Below are positions 1 to 11,452 of a DNA stretch of 64,000 nt, one piece after another (the stretch's first letter is position 1; every line of letters begins with the position of its first letter). The stretch is from Fasciolopsis buskii (taxonomy: Eukaryota > Platyhelminthes > Trematoda > Plagiorchiida > Fasciolidae), in NCBI GenBank assembly GCA_008360955.1, contig LUCM01004364.1:65884-129883 (forward strand). Direction: 5' to 3'. Under the pieces are notes generated by a model. It worked only from the letters and a program-made list of their open reading frames with translations. It was not told where the DNA came from and did not search any database. Both the position numbers and the translations under genes were made by a program.

Positions 1-1916
1 TTCAAACTTTCACGACTGAAAATATTTTCATCAATGCTTACTGTTTATTTGCTTGCATATTATCAGTGATAAGTTTCACTCATCATACACATCGATCCAC
101 TCTTCTTTCTTCTTGCGTTGACTCAAATACAACTTTCTTAACTGACTGAAGTCTATCGCGCAAGAATTACCGGAAATATTGCTAGAAGTAAGAGGACACA
201 CTGAACAGTTTGCAGACAATCAGTGGTAGATAAAGAGAAAAGCCCGGCCATCGGTTCCACTCTGATTATCTTGCAGGTGGTTGTAAACGTCTTCAATTAT
301 TGGGAAGACAGGAAACATCAATATCACCACCGTATTTCACAGCAATGAATGTTTGAGTACAGGATGCCTTTTAACATGCAATTGTAAAATAAACGGGGAT
401 GGCAATTGTGTAAGTTAGCTGGCAGTAATTAGGCTTTAATTCTTACCCTAAATGATAAACTGAATATGGTAGGAGAAATTTACAAAACATTTGGATCCGC
501 GTTGCTTTTGTGCAGGGCCTGAGGCAGTCAGAGACTTGGCATAATAAAGACAAATTAGCCTTGGCAGAACGAAACGAAGCGATTCGATTAACAATGCAGC
601 TTGCAGGTTTATGTGCCGATTGTGAAGGTCTAAACAGACTAAATCGAACTCATGGATTTTAACATCAGCTAGTTTGCGATGCCTTCATTATGGTCACGGA
701 GCAAGAAACTGGTTGTTATTTGTCTGATCCTTAATGGGAACTGGCTTTATTCTGGCATAATTACATCAATGAGGGAATCTCCTGGTGATAAGACAAATAA
801 AAAAACGGCTCCGTAATAGGTCAGAAACGTTTGATGCGTTAACGAATAAAGTAAATCGGGTTCACAGAACGCATTCTTTCTCAGTAACACCGACGTTCTG
901 AGCAGTGATTGTACTGAAATTACGGTGCGCTGTTTGAGAATATCAAATACATGAGAGGTGATCTATTCTCCGAGTGTTTTTAAGAACCTAAGTTGGAGTT
1001 CATGGACGTGTAAGATACATTTTGGTTTTGAACTGTACAGTTATTTCAAGAATATCTAAATATCGCGTCAGATTTTGCCACCAAGGCGAGTGCCCGCCCA
1101 TGGTCCAGCCAGCCACCTGGTCTCAATTTGGATTACGGTACTAATTTTCCGTTCACAATGCATTCGTGCATGTTTTCTTAACCCGATGTAGGCATTTAAA
1201 CTATGTATATATATATTGAGGGAAATCTATCCTGTCGGGCATTATACATTCATGCGGGCAACGAATGCCACCGTCTGGAGATAACTAGTCAGACATTCAA
1301 ACTGTGTGGATCCGCCGAGGAAAGGGAAGATGGGATTACGTGGTCATTTTGCATGCTCAAATGGCATGAGGCCAACCGAAGCTACAATGTGGATGGGAAA
1401 AATGGATCGGATTCACGAAATGCTTTTACAACAGAACTTGGGATGTGAAAAGGGATTCTCTTGAATGAACAGTCCACTAGACAGCTCAATGCTTCGTCGT
1501 TGTCTGTGGTAATTTTGAAGCAGGAATTTAATCCAATTTCAAACCGAATTCTTAAAATCACCTAATTCGAAGGGAACCGGGGATCAGACTTTGGAAATTC
1601 ATAAAGATGTCATGTTAGGAGAGTAGTTGTCTTTTAGGATAATTCTGATTAACAGTTGTAAGAAACAAATTAGTTAAATGTGTAGAGCATGGCCGAATTT
1701 AAAGAAAATACCCTGTAGTGTTTAGACAGCGTAGCGGAAACCACAGGAAAAACCGTAAGTGTTCATTAGTGTTTAGTGAAACCAACAACACACTGTCCGA
1801 ACGGGTCTCTTAGATAAGAGCTTACGGTTAGAATTTAAGTGGTTTCACTCAATTACTTGGCTGGGAAGCAGTACAAAGAAATATTTGCATCGACGGTCGG
1901 TTATCGCTCACAATAT
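1..1916. other. Non-coding or unrecognised, 0-1.9 kb
   Basis: Only short open frames (longest 81 codons), none recognisable. A short AT run lies near 1,204-1,216. No element boundary seen. Confidence 0.6.
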
Positions 1917-2100
1917 TTTTTATCTTTTATTTTTTCACTTCCTTTATCAATCAAATAACAATGCACGTCATTTTTGAGGAGGGGGGTCGCGGCCAACAGA
2001 GGGCTGCCAAGTGAGGAAGTTGAACAGCGGTGGGATTATGTGAACCCGTGACGTTCACGTCCAAACGCCACGACCTTATCCGATTGGCCACCGCCGGCCA
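1917..2100 (-). repeat. tRNA-derived SINE, copy A
   Basis: On the minus strand it starts GGCCGGCGGTGGCCAA-CGGATAAGG, a good pol III A-box of tRNA-Arg type. A B-box-like GGGTTCACATAATCC follows. Next come the family body (CCACCGCTGT, AACTTCCTCACTTGGCAGCC, GCCGCGACCCCCC) and an A-rich tail with TAAAGGAAGTGAAAAAATAAAAG. The B-box has been disturbed by substitution or insertion. Copies B, C and D are at 13.7, 49.6 and 61.1 kb. Confidence 0.75.
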
Positions 2101-5100
2101 ATGGAATTGTAATTTTCAAGACATTCGAATAGAGGCAGAAGTGTATCTGCGATTACCAAGGTTAGTTTGGTCTATTCTGGAAGCTAACTGAATGAAACAA
2201 ATAATGGCTATCTTAGTTGCATCTGACCACTGGTGCCCAACACATCTAGATTGACCCTGTTTAAAGGTGCATGTCGCGAACAACTGTTTGTGGATTAGTT
2301 TTCACAAGCAAAGCTAATTTCCGTGATGCTAAACTGACCAAAATGCAATCAGTAATTCAGTCCATTTCAGATGTGAAATGCAACCATGACAGGCGCTGAA
2401 TGTCCAAAAATTGAGTCAGAATTCCACTGTCACTTGTTTCCGTAATCGTCCGCATTATTAGGACCACTCCACCATCAGACAGAAATGTTCTAAATATCTC
2501 CTGTGGTATCTTGTACACAGGACAGACTCTACCTCACAATGGCCCAGTGTTACGATAGATAAACAGTACGCGATACAATAAAATGACGCGTTACACGACA
2601 GTCGATTCTTTTAAATTAACGGAAGATAGAAAATGGAAAATGCACCATGTTCTGGAATGCTGTAACTGCTCGACTGCACTCTGTGCACTGATTCTGATTC
2701 TGTATCACTCGAGGTTAACCAGACACTCAAACGAGCTTTGTGGTCGTCATTCGCATTCGGCGATATTTAACCTACGAATCGGTGACAGATTCTAGTATAC
2801 TAGGACAAAACGGATAATTCAGTCAACTCTGATGGGAGGGAAAGCTTGTGAGAAATTAGACGTGAAGGGTAATACTTAAAACTGAGGCGTTTTATTTGAA
2901 ATAATCAATTGTTAGGTGCCAGACGAGCAGAATTGATGTCGGCCATTGCGAGATGTCATTGAGAATGACATCTAAAAGACTATCTGTCATTATGATTAAG
3001 TGTGACCGGAGATGGCGGCATAACACCAAAACACAATTCCTCCATTCGGAATTCCATCGTTCATGTCCTATTTTAGTTAGTGGACATGGACCACTGATGA
3101 GTTTATTAAAGTCAAGAATGACTTTTGTAACATCCGCGAGTTTAAACTGAATGGGATAATCTGAGGTTCGGCCGGGTGTGGTGTATTCCAAAAAATAGTC
3201 AGTCATACGTTAAAACCAATATCGAAAATTATTCAAAGGCAATTGTTGATAGGGTTACAAGTTGTTTGATTTGAATCATTTCCAGTAGTAATCTTAAGTC
3301 TTTGAATAATTCCATTAGAATTTGCTAGCTAGCAGCAAAGTCAAACGTGTATTGATGAATTAATGGTCCTTAGTCCGTAATCCGTGATTATTTTATCGTT
3401 CCTTCAAATTCCTATCTCCCTATGGTAGCAGCTTAGATATATAGTCGATGAATTCTCCAACTATTGACACCAGAATTTCCACTGAATCCTCCAAATTTCT
3501 AAAAGATCACGCAACTGGGTATATTTCCCTTATATCACTCGTTTGAAATATGAATATTTTTTGGTCATGCATTGGAGCACGCGTTTATGGTCGTCACTGG
3601 GAGTAATTAGGATCTTATTGTCAGTTGCATTGAACCTGTCGTTAGTGGCAATTATGCTAGTGATCGCAGTTCCCTCTCCTTTTTCAAACTTGTCTTACGT
3701 TCTTACCCGTCCCTCTGTTACTCTCCACTTACTAATAATCCCCAAACTGATGAAATGCGTGATAAGTGTAACAATTCATTGTTCAGTATTGTCAACTATA
3801 ATTTCCAGCCTGGAAGCTCATATTTTCCCAACTCTCGTCTGCTGAATTTACTTGAACATGTTCACCTGAGGTGTTGAACCTTTTGTTTCAGTCCGTGGGA
3901 CATATTGCGTAATAGGCATGGCATGGCCGGAGTCTAACTGATTGGTCCAGTAAGACAGGAAAACTTGTGGATTGCCCAGTCATTAGTAGCTAAAAGTGGG
4001 GTGGCCGATTTAAGTGCATTATTGACTCAGACGGAAAGGCGAGCTGTCTAACAGGCCGTTAGATAGTCTAAATGTCTTACCAGGGAGAAATAATCGACGA
4101 TCGGAACACAGGGACAACAACCATTATCCTGTTACACAAAAACAGAAATTGTGACGAATATGAAGTCATAAATGCTTTCCGTTCAGTCGGAGCCTACCTA
4201 ATCAGGCATTTTTCCTCTTAAAATCGACACGTCATTCCATTTGGTTTTGTGTAAGACATCGTGTAACTTTTGGACGAAAGTGTTCTTGTTTGCATCTGCG
4301 CTGCAATTTACAGGGTCCAGGGTTGAAACAATAATTATATTGCTTCCTTCAAATTGAGGACTGTTTAGTTTGCGTGAAACTCTCAGTCCCACTGTATACA
4401 TCCGGCTTCGACTGCGATCGAGTCAACCAGTCCACTGGAAAGCCATCCAGTAAGAGTTACAACAACACCGGCATGATCATAAACAGGAGTCTCATGAATT
4501 CCAGTACGGCCTAGATGAAAGACCCCTAAAGGGCTGGTGTGGCATGGCAGTCGAATGATAGAGCCGGTTTATTGAATGTGAGTCTCTTGGATAGAACACA
4601 CCTCAATGGCTGATGTCTGAAGTGTATGATGCGAACATCCATATTTTCCTGTATGCACAGTATTTGCATAGAGAAATTGGTAATTTGTAGGTCAGTACTA
4701 TCACGTTTTCCTACATTTTTCAGATATGTGACAAAATGGCATGACATAAGTTTTGGGGAATATCATGAGTTACAGTTTATCTAATGGGATACTGGATCTC
4801 CTCAGTGCAGTGACGTCATTTTTGTCACATGACATATATATATGTACATTAATATATATATCACACTGGCAATTTACATAAGCTAGTTTGGTCTTGCACA
4901 GGTAATACGGAAATCTCCATTGAGTGACGATGGCATTAGAATATCGTTGTTTTTTACAAGTAAGAGCGATCCGAAATCGTGCAGTTTGATGAACTATCCA
5001 TGAAAACCTATTTCGCCTAATTCACCCTCGCAACTTGCTTATTCAGCTTCCGTGAATATGATTTCTCTCGTTCGGTTTATTAACAAGGCTTGCAAATCTG

Positions 5101-5273
5101 TTTTGTCTACTTGAATCGTGCGCATTTCAACATAGTAATTATTCTCTTCTTATTACCAACATTGCAATTGGTTTATCAACCAGGATTTCAGGCCTCACCT
5201 TCGGAAGTCTGTTCGCGCACATATATGTCAGGCACGAATGGCACCAGATATACGGCGTTGAAATTAATGAACA
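2101..5273. other. Non-coding or unrecognised, 2.1-5.3 kb
   Basis: The longest frames are about 100 codons (2,892-3,206 minus; 3,543-3,845 plus, hydrophobic), with no homology I can recognise and no splice context. AT dinucleotide tracts lie at about 4,838-4,862. Confidence 0.6.
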
Positions 5274-5362
5274 ATATAGAAGTATAGCATAGCGCAGTAT
5301 AGCATAGTAGCTTATAGTAAAGTGTCGTATAGTATAATACAGTACATAGCAAAGTATATGGT
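5274..5362. repeat. Degenerate TATAG-type tandem repeat
   Basis: Repeated AGTATAGCATAG / CGTATAGTATAATA units with irregular spacing, best read as a decayed microsatellite. It creates the low-complexity tyrosine-rich minus-strand frames seen at 5,139-5,448, which should not be taken as genes. Confidence 0.8.
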
Positions 5363-6029
5363 TGTGTAGTATTCTGGAATGCTTCCTTCTGATTGCCCGG
5401 CACGCTGTGTCCAAAACAGCGAGCGCGTTCCAAGTCCTTTGACTTCATCCATGCACTAGCGTGTTTATTTTATTTCTTGAAGTCGTTCTTAAGATATCAA
5501 TTAAATTAAAGTAGGTTAGCAAACTACTGTCATTTTTGATGCACTGTGGTTATATCTTCACCGAATGATAAATACTTTCATAGTGGATTTATTTGTGTTT
5601 GTCGCAGTCAAATTTAGTTTGGGTTGATAGATAGTTTGAACACCACGATTTTCTCATCTAGGAAATCACACTTGTCTTCAAATGCTCTGTTGATAGGCGT
5701 TGTATGGGATTCAGCTCGGTGAACTTCATTTCTGATCGTTACACAGCTGATTGCAGGACGAACCTCAGCCAATTGGAAGTTGGTTCCACTTTTCGAAATC
5801 AATGCTCCAAATATGTATGAAAACGTTCACTCTACTTATTGATCAATTTATCATCCATGTAATGTATCTCTAATTGGCTTACATTCGGTCGGATGCGGTT
5901 ATAATATACGAAGATTTTCCAATCAAGACTAACTGTATTGTCGAAGAAATTGATTTTGTAGAAGTTTGGGATTTTCTGCAGAAACAGCTTTTCTGGATGG
6001 AAGCTCCGTAATCTCGAAAGTTGTATATA

Positions 6030-6060
6030 CCTCTCAACTACTTGAAAGTAGTGTAAGGGA
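6030..6060. repeat. Short palindrome-centred repeat, copy 1
   Basis: CTCAACTACTTGAAAGTAGTG followed by TAAGGG. The 16-base centre at 6,037-6,052 is palindromic except for one position. The same sequence occurs at 37.2 kb and a weaker form at 43.4 kb. Confidence 0.6.
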
Positions 6061-8546
6061 TTTTCAATATTTTGGGTAGTTCGTTGGACCTCACCTGCAG
6101 CACAACCATCGGCTCATACGCTTAAGTTTTTTTTCTGGTACCTATCGCTGGTGCATATCTATCATTCTCTCCGGGTTCCCAAACGCAGCTCTTGTTTTCT
6201 AGCGGAAGTTCGCTACCGCTGCACGTTCCATCTCTTCCGCCTTGTGCTTCCCGATTGCAGGGTGGAGCTGGTCGATGTCAAAAGCACATGTTCACTAGAG
6301 GCTTACCGGCACCGATGGCTGCTACTCGCTACGACACCTGAAAACCTGACTCGGCAAATCAGATCAGTATGTGCGCAGCACACAAGATTCCCTTGGGAAA
6401 GGTCTCGGTTTAAACACACGGTGGCACGAAGAACCTGCATTGCCGAGGAGTCTCAATGACAGTTCAAGATAAACCAGAGAAACTCAGATTATGCGACTGC
6501 TAATAAACGAGAATAGCAGGTAGTGAAGAAAAGCAAATCATTTCACTATCATACTCTAATTCAATTGACTGCAAGGACAAATAGTTACAGTACAAATAGG
6601 AGTGCAGACGAGTCGCAATAACAGTGTCCCACCAAGCATTCTTTGGTCAGAAGTTCTGATAGCCAGATTGGCAACAGCTTCATTCACTTTTGACATTGTA
6701 GCAAATCTTTCAAAACATTGTCGGACCCTTTTTCCAGTACTGGACCTTGTCGGGAATAGGGACGGCATAATTACCATTGTTAAAGATAAAAGCCCAGTTC
6801 GTATGGTCTTCTGTTTAACCCAAATACGACCGTGAATATCATTCATCAGTGCACGGTTTTCTGAAACGAGTAGGATGTACGCACTCAACAGTGGTTTCGT
6901 TGTTCGTCAAGGCTCACGGTGACTGATGCTTTCACCGGGATTCCGTTCACCTTATCCACATTTTGTATGGTCATTTTCCAATTGTAACGCCTACAGACCC
7001 CATTGAAAAGTAATGTGCAGCTTGCACGTATCACTACATTTCAGATTTAGGAGTCACAGTCCAATGAATTTGATGTACGGTAACGTGGTAATACCGAACG
7101 TTATCGACTGAACTTAGATAGGGCTATTTTGTTGGAAAAATTGCTTTGATTTTCAAACCCTCTCCTATCAATTGTTGTCTTAAAATCTTAACGAATTATA
7201 CCAAGAATTTTTTTAATTTTGTTTCTGCGATCGCCAAAATGCTGTGTTCATCCCCAACAGTTTTCATCTCGCTGTGCTTCTAAATTGACTGTTGTTTGTG
7301 GCGCTGCTGCAACGTGGTTTACTTATTTGACAGTTTACAGTCATGGAACTAGGCTCACTGACTTTTGTTCGTATGGTCCAATTAGTAAAAATAAAATACA
7401 CCGTACCCAATTGTCAGTGAAAATCTTCAACGACGTTTCCAATTCAATTGGATTCAAAGCAACTTTGTGTGCCTCAACAAAAGCGTTGTACAAAGCTAGG
7501 ATTACGATGAAATTAGAGTTGATGATGGAGTGAAAACCTTCCGCTGTTTATCGGTTCATCTCTCGAGCTTGTTCATGACACTACCGTGGAAATTATTCAG
7601 CTCAGATGAGAAAACGAATGTCAAGGCATGCGACATTTTCGGGCCTCCCTCTTCCCATGGTAGTGACGATGTTGTCTACTCTACTGGTGATAATTAGAAT
7701 GAAGATAAACATTATCACCGTGTGTTCAAAGGCCATGCAAAGATTGATTTCTTCACAAAAGCATTTTATATAATGACACATGTTGACAAATGGTCATTCT
7801 TTCGTGCATTAGTGAGACGCTGTCCTATTTCAGCAGGATACCATGCAAACGAATCTTCTCATGCGTACTGATCATCATTAACCCATTTACAGGGGGTTTG
7901 ATAATTCGCAAACATAAGAGACCGTTAGTAATTTCAATTAGTTTATGAATCCTCAAATGCACCTTACGGGTTTAACATCAGACAATGCTGAGGTTATCTA
8001 GAAATCAAAACGTTCGCTTCTTTTTGCCCTGGTAAACGTCAACGGAAAGCGAGATGGTCCAACAAATTTGATTTCAATTTCAAATTCTCCTAGGATTTAG
8101 TGATGTCGAAGCCACATCGGAAGTACATTATTTCAGTAAACGGGCGAAGAAAATCCGTTCCTTAGTTGCCTGAAACCGATTCAGTTGGGTCAGTGAATCA
8201 GCCTCTCGCCTGTGCATCCTAATGGTTTCTTGGTCCACTTAAAAATGTTCTCTGGGAATCCCATTGACATTGATCACGAATTCATATTAATGATCCTTAT
8301 TGGCAAGCAGCGGATCATAGGGGAACATCGAGACTAAGCAACTGTAGTAAGATGGTGATTCTCATCCTAGAACTACCAGTGCTATTTGAATTTGGACATT
8401 TGTGCCGATTAGGTGGGCGTTGAATCGTGGGATTCAATTTCAACGATCTCAAGTTTATGAAAACCTAAAGGTAAACTTTTGTTTTGTAGTTGCGGAATTC
8501 ACCACAGCATTTTGCCAATCTTTCGTGACCATTTCATGCCAAACCT

Positions 8547-8580
8547 GTTTCGTCGACACTTCTGTTTCGTCGACACTTCT
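8547..8580. repeat. 17-bp perfect tandem duplication
   Basis: GTTTCGTCGACACTTCT occurs twice head to tail without interruption. It lies in a stretch without a recognisable gene. Confidence 0.95.
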
Positions 8581-10510
8581 GTCCACAGTTTGCAGCTTCA
8601 GGTATTCAAGTCAGAATGGAACTCAAAAATCTTGCCATATTTTTTGTTATTCAGTGATGATTTTGCCTACTTAAGACCTGTTGCTTTTTGCTTATATTGA
8701 AGCATGCGCAAAAATAAGTAATAGACTAAACAGTTAGTTCATTCCGAATACTAATGCAAACCAGCGACAAGTAGATCACATGATTTCAGTGTAGAACATT
8801 TGGTAACCATAACAAAACTATTGGAAATTAGGCAACAAGCATGCCTCCTGTTTCAAAACCTCTGGCAAATGAAAGCCTGCTCATAACAAGTAAGATATCC
8901 GTCCCAAAATCTATGCCCCTCGCGATTAGAATAAGCCAGTTCTTCCACGGGTAAAATGCATCCAATTTCTTAGGTATCACAGATGCGCAGCAATATTGAC
9001 AATCACATTACAGCGCCAATAATTTCCGACAGCACTGCCTGATTGGAGCTACAATGAATTGTCCTCGGCTATAACATTTATTCGTTGTATATCTCAGTGG
9101 TTTAGTTGATATTTTTGTTACACATAAGGATATTTGCAAACTAACCGAAATCTAAAGACTTGCTGTAGATGCAATGTGAGTGGATAGCATACATGTAGCA
9201 TTCAGTTTGTCCAGGAATGTGCATTTGAACACTTGGAAAATCCGATAAAGATGCGTCGCAAACGTTCACAACCTTTGGAAAAATTAAGAGGGAAATGAGA
9301 ACGTTTGGGGTGCAGGCATTTCTCTCGCAACCCTTTGTGTTGTGTATTGGCAAGTTTAATCCCTTCGTATAACTTAATGAACCGTTTCTAACAATTCACG
9401 ATTTCATAGAATGCCTTTCAATGATGCTATGAATTGTGGTTCTTGGATAAAATGATTCGATTGCAGATCATTTTTATACCGTTGCTTTTATCTTGCTTGC
9501 AATTCATCATAGCCATTCATTTTGTCTCTCTTGGCTACGATAAACACTTTTCAAACAACCGATTACGGTTACGCGTTGTTTTTCCGAAAAACGATTTCTG
9601 AAAGGCAATTTGGGGACTGAATTCCAATTCATCGGTTTAAACTTTTATTAAACAGATTCCAGAATAAGGGAAACTGAGAAAATGCTTTGAATGGTTACCA
9701 CGTAAGTATAGATGTTAGTTTTTATTGGAACTGCTAGTTATCTATGCAACCTGATTCATCACTTTTTTTCGAATTACTGTATTGCATTTTCCTAGAGTCG
9801 TGATTGTGTAAATCGCGGCTTTTAAGTAACGAAAAGGATTCTGCTTCCCGCAAATATCCTTCATACATCGGTAGGCAGAGACTGCGCAAAAGACTAGAAA
9901 CACGTTAGTCGTTATACGCAGCACAGTTTAAGCAGAATGATTATTCGGGTTTAATGCTACAATAAGCGGGGATGTCGTGATGATCAGAATCCCAAATCAT
10001 TCCGGTACTACTATAAGCAAATGATTCACTTTCGGTTTAGGCATACATTCACCAGACACAAGTAACTGTGACATCGCGAAGAGAATTACACAAACCCATT
10101 TTGTTGAATCCAATCAAAAAAGATATTGGTGCTGTTATTAACTGATGATTATTTCATGTTAAATAAGAGGATATGCTTGGGTTTGGTACAAGAACCAAAT
10201 ACTACATATCGAAATTATTTGACAGATTCGAAATAAAAATTCGCCCTCGGTTTCCAAAATTGGTAACACCACCAGCAAAAGTTATGCAACAAAATTAACT
10301 GAAAGAGTGAAAATCAAAACAAAATATGATAGCATTGCAGTCAAAGATGAAAGATAGCAACGTTGTAAACATTAAGCTAACCGTTTTCTAGGATACGTGG
10401 ATTCGAAAGCGGCTAATTTGAGATGGCTATTTTCATTGCGGTAACTTCTTTACTTGTGTCCTTGCTCTCAAAATTCTGGAAACGTTCCCTGACATTTCTT
10501 TTCTGAACTT

Positions 10511-11452
10511 TCAATGTGACCACTTGCTGTCAAAACACGGTTTGCGAAATGTGTGTTTCCAGTTTCGGATTCTGATGGATAGTTGGATTGCGGTGAATAC
10601 ACGAATGCACGGGGCTGATAGTATGATAATGAATGGATTTGCGATTGAGTTTATTGCCGATATGAACGAACTGATCCAGGAAGACAACAGGAAATTCATC
10701 CTATCATGCGTATGGGCCAATAACATGCAACAAATCATGCAGAGTATTCCGAAAGTCATCGATCGGTGCAATGGATTGACAAATGGAGGCGGCTCACTCG
10801 GATCTTCCTCTTGTTGTTTGAGGTCTTCCGAACGAAAGTAACATACCGCGCGAAAGTGGGCAATCAACATGATTACGAATGGTATCAGGTAGTAAGTGAT
10901 ACACCAAAGAGGTTGAAAGATTAGTGCCACACGATAAGCGGTCGTTTGATTTGGGGTGACTTGCGTAATGCATATCATATTCTCAAAGTCAACAATAAAC
11001 GCGTTGGGAGTAGCAACTAATACACTAAGTGTCATGGTTGCAAGCATGGTCCAGATGATGTATGTCTTCTCCAAGCGTCTATACGAAGCACAGTACACTG
11101 TCGCCCAAACACGATTGAGCGTGATGCATGTCAAATTGTATGTTGAAATTGCTGTCATAAGCCAGTAGGGTGTTTGTGTACGCCACAAGCGACAACTAAT
11201 CCACCCGGTAATGTAGTTTGTGTATGGAATTTCGCGTACCCAAATGAAGATTATATTGCCGAAACAGTTCAGCATGTCGACGAGTGCCTGTACGCGAAGA
11301 AGCAATATGGTCAGAAGACTTTCGACTGACACGGATCGCAGTGCACGAAATAAGAAAATGTTTGCTAGGATTCCAACGCAAAGAGGTATGGAACATCCTA
11401 TGCCAATGGCTAAATTTGTGGTTTGATTTGAGTTGAATTTATCGTCCGGCAT
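10511..11452 (-). CDS. Intact single-exon divergent rhodopsin-like 7TM receptor (receptor 1)
   Basis: A 313-residue frame with seven hydrophobic segments, near residues 14-38, 46-71, 92-116, 130-153, 174-200, 231-248 and 258-282. The start is supported by an in-frame stop 19 codons upstream with no other ATG between. Paired cysteines C87 (before TM3) and C161 (ECL2) fit the class A disulfide. N9 and N168 sit in N-glycosylation sequons. The DRY site reads N113-R114-V115, TM7 has NPFII instead of NPxxY, and there is no CWxP in TM6, so it is rhodopsin-like only in a loose sense. Receptor 2 at 40.1 kb shares the same residue numbering to TM5, with WRTQ-PYW, WATVY, TPNQTT and HF-R in common. Compact intronless receptors of this kind are known from flatworm-specific families. 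Ligand and G-protein coupling cannot be told. The nearest AATAAA on this strand is at about 9,721-9,726, far downstream. A taste- or olfactory-like chemoreceptor role is possible but not shown. Confidence 0.9.
   Translation of the reverse strand: MPDDKFNSNQTTNLAIGIGCSIPLCVGILANIFLFRALRSVSVESLLTILLLRVQALVDMLNCFGNIIFIWVREIPYTNYITGWISCRLWRTQTPYWLMTAISTYNLTCITLNRVWATVYCASYRRLEKTYIIWTMLATMTLSVLVATPNAFIVDFENMICITQVTPNQTTAYRVALIFQPLWCITYYLIPFVIMLIAHFRAVCYFRSEDLKQQEEDPSEPPPFVNPLHRSMTFGILCMICCMLLAHTHDRMNFLLSSWISSFISAINSIANPFIIILSAPCIRVFTAIQLSIRIRNWKHTFRKPCFDSKWSH

Larger units (their letters stand above)
5363..10510. other. Non-coding or unrecognised, 5.4-10.5 kb
   Basis: Apart from the palindrome repeat at 6.03 kb and the duplication at 8.55 kb, nothing identifiable. 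Frames reach 110 codons and often overlap on opposite strands, as expected by chance. The part after about 9.7 kb would include any 3' UTR of receptor 1. Confidence 0.6.

Noticed and set aside
3090..3110. CTGATGA hammerhead core candidate
   Set aside because: No stem II followed by GAAA within a workable distance; other CTGATGA occurrences failed the same way.
5139..5448. Tyrosine/leucine-rich minus-strand frames
   Set aside because: Products of the degenerate TATAG repeat, not coding.
10524..11426. Plus-strand frames across receptor 1
   Set aside because: Antisense shadows of the receptor coding sequence.
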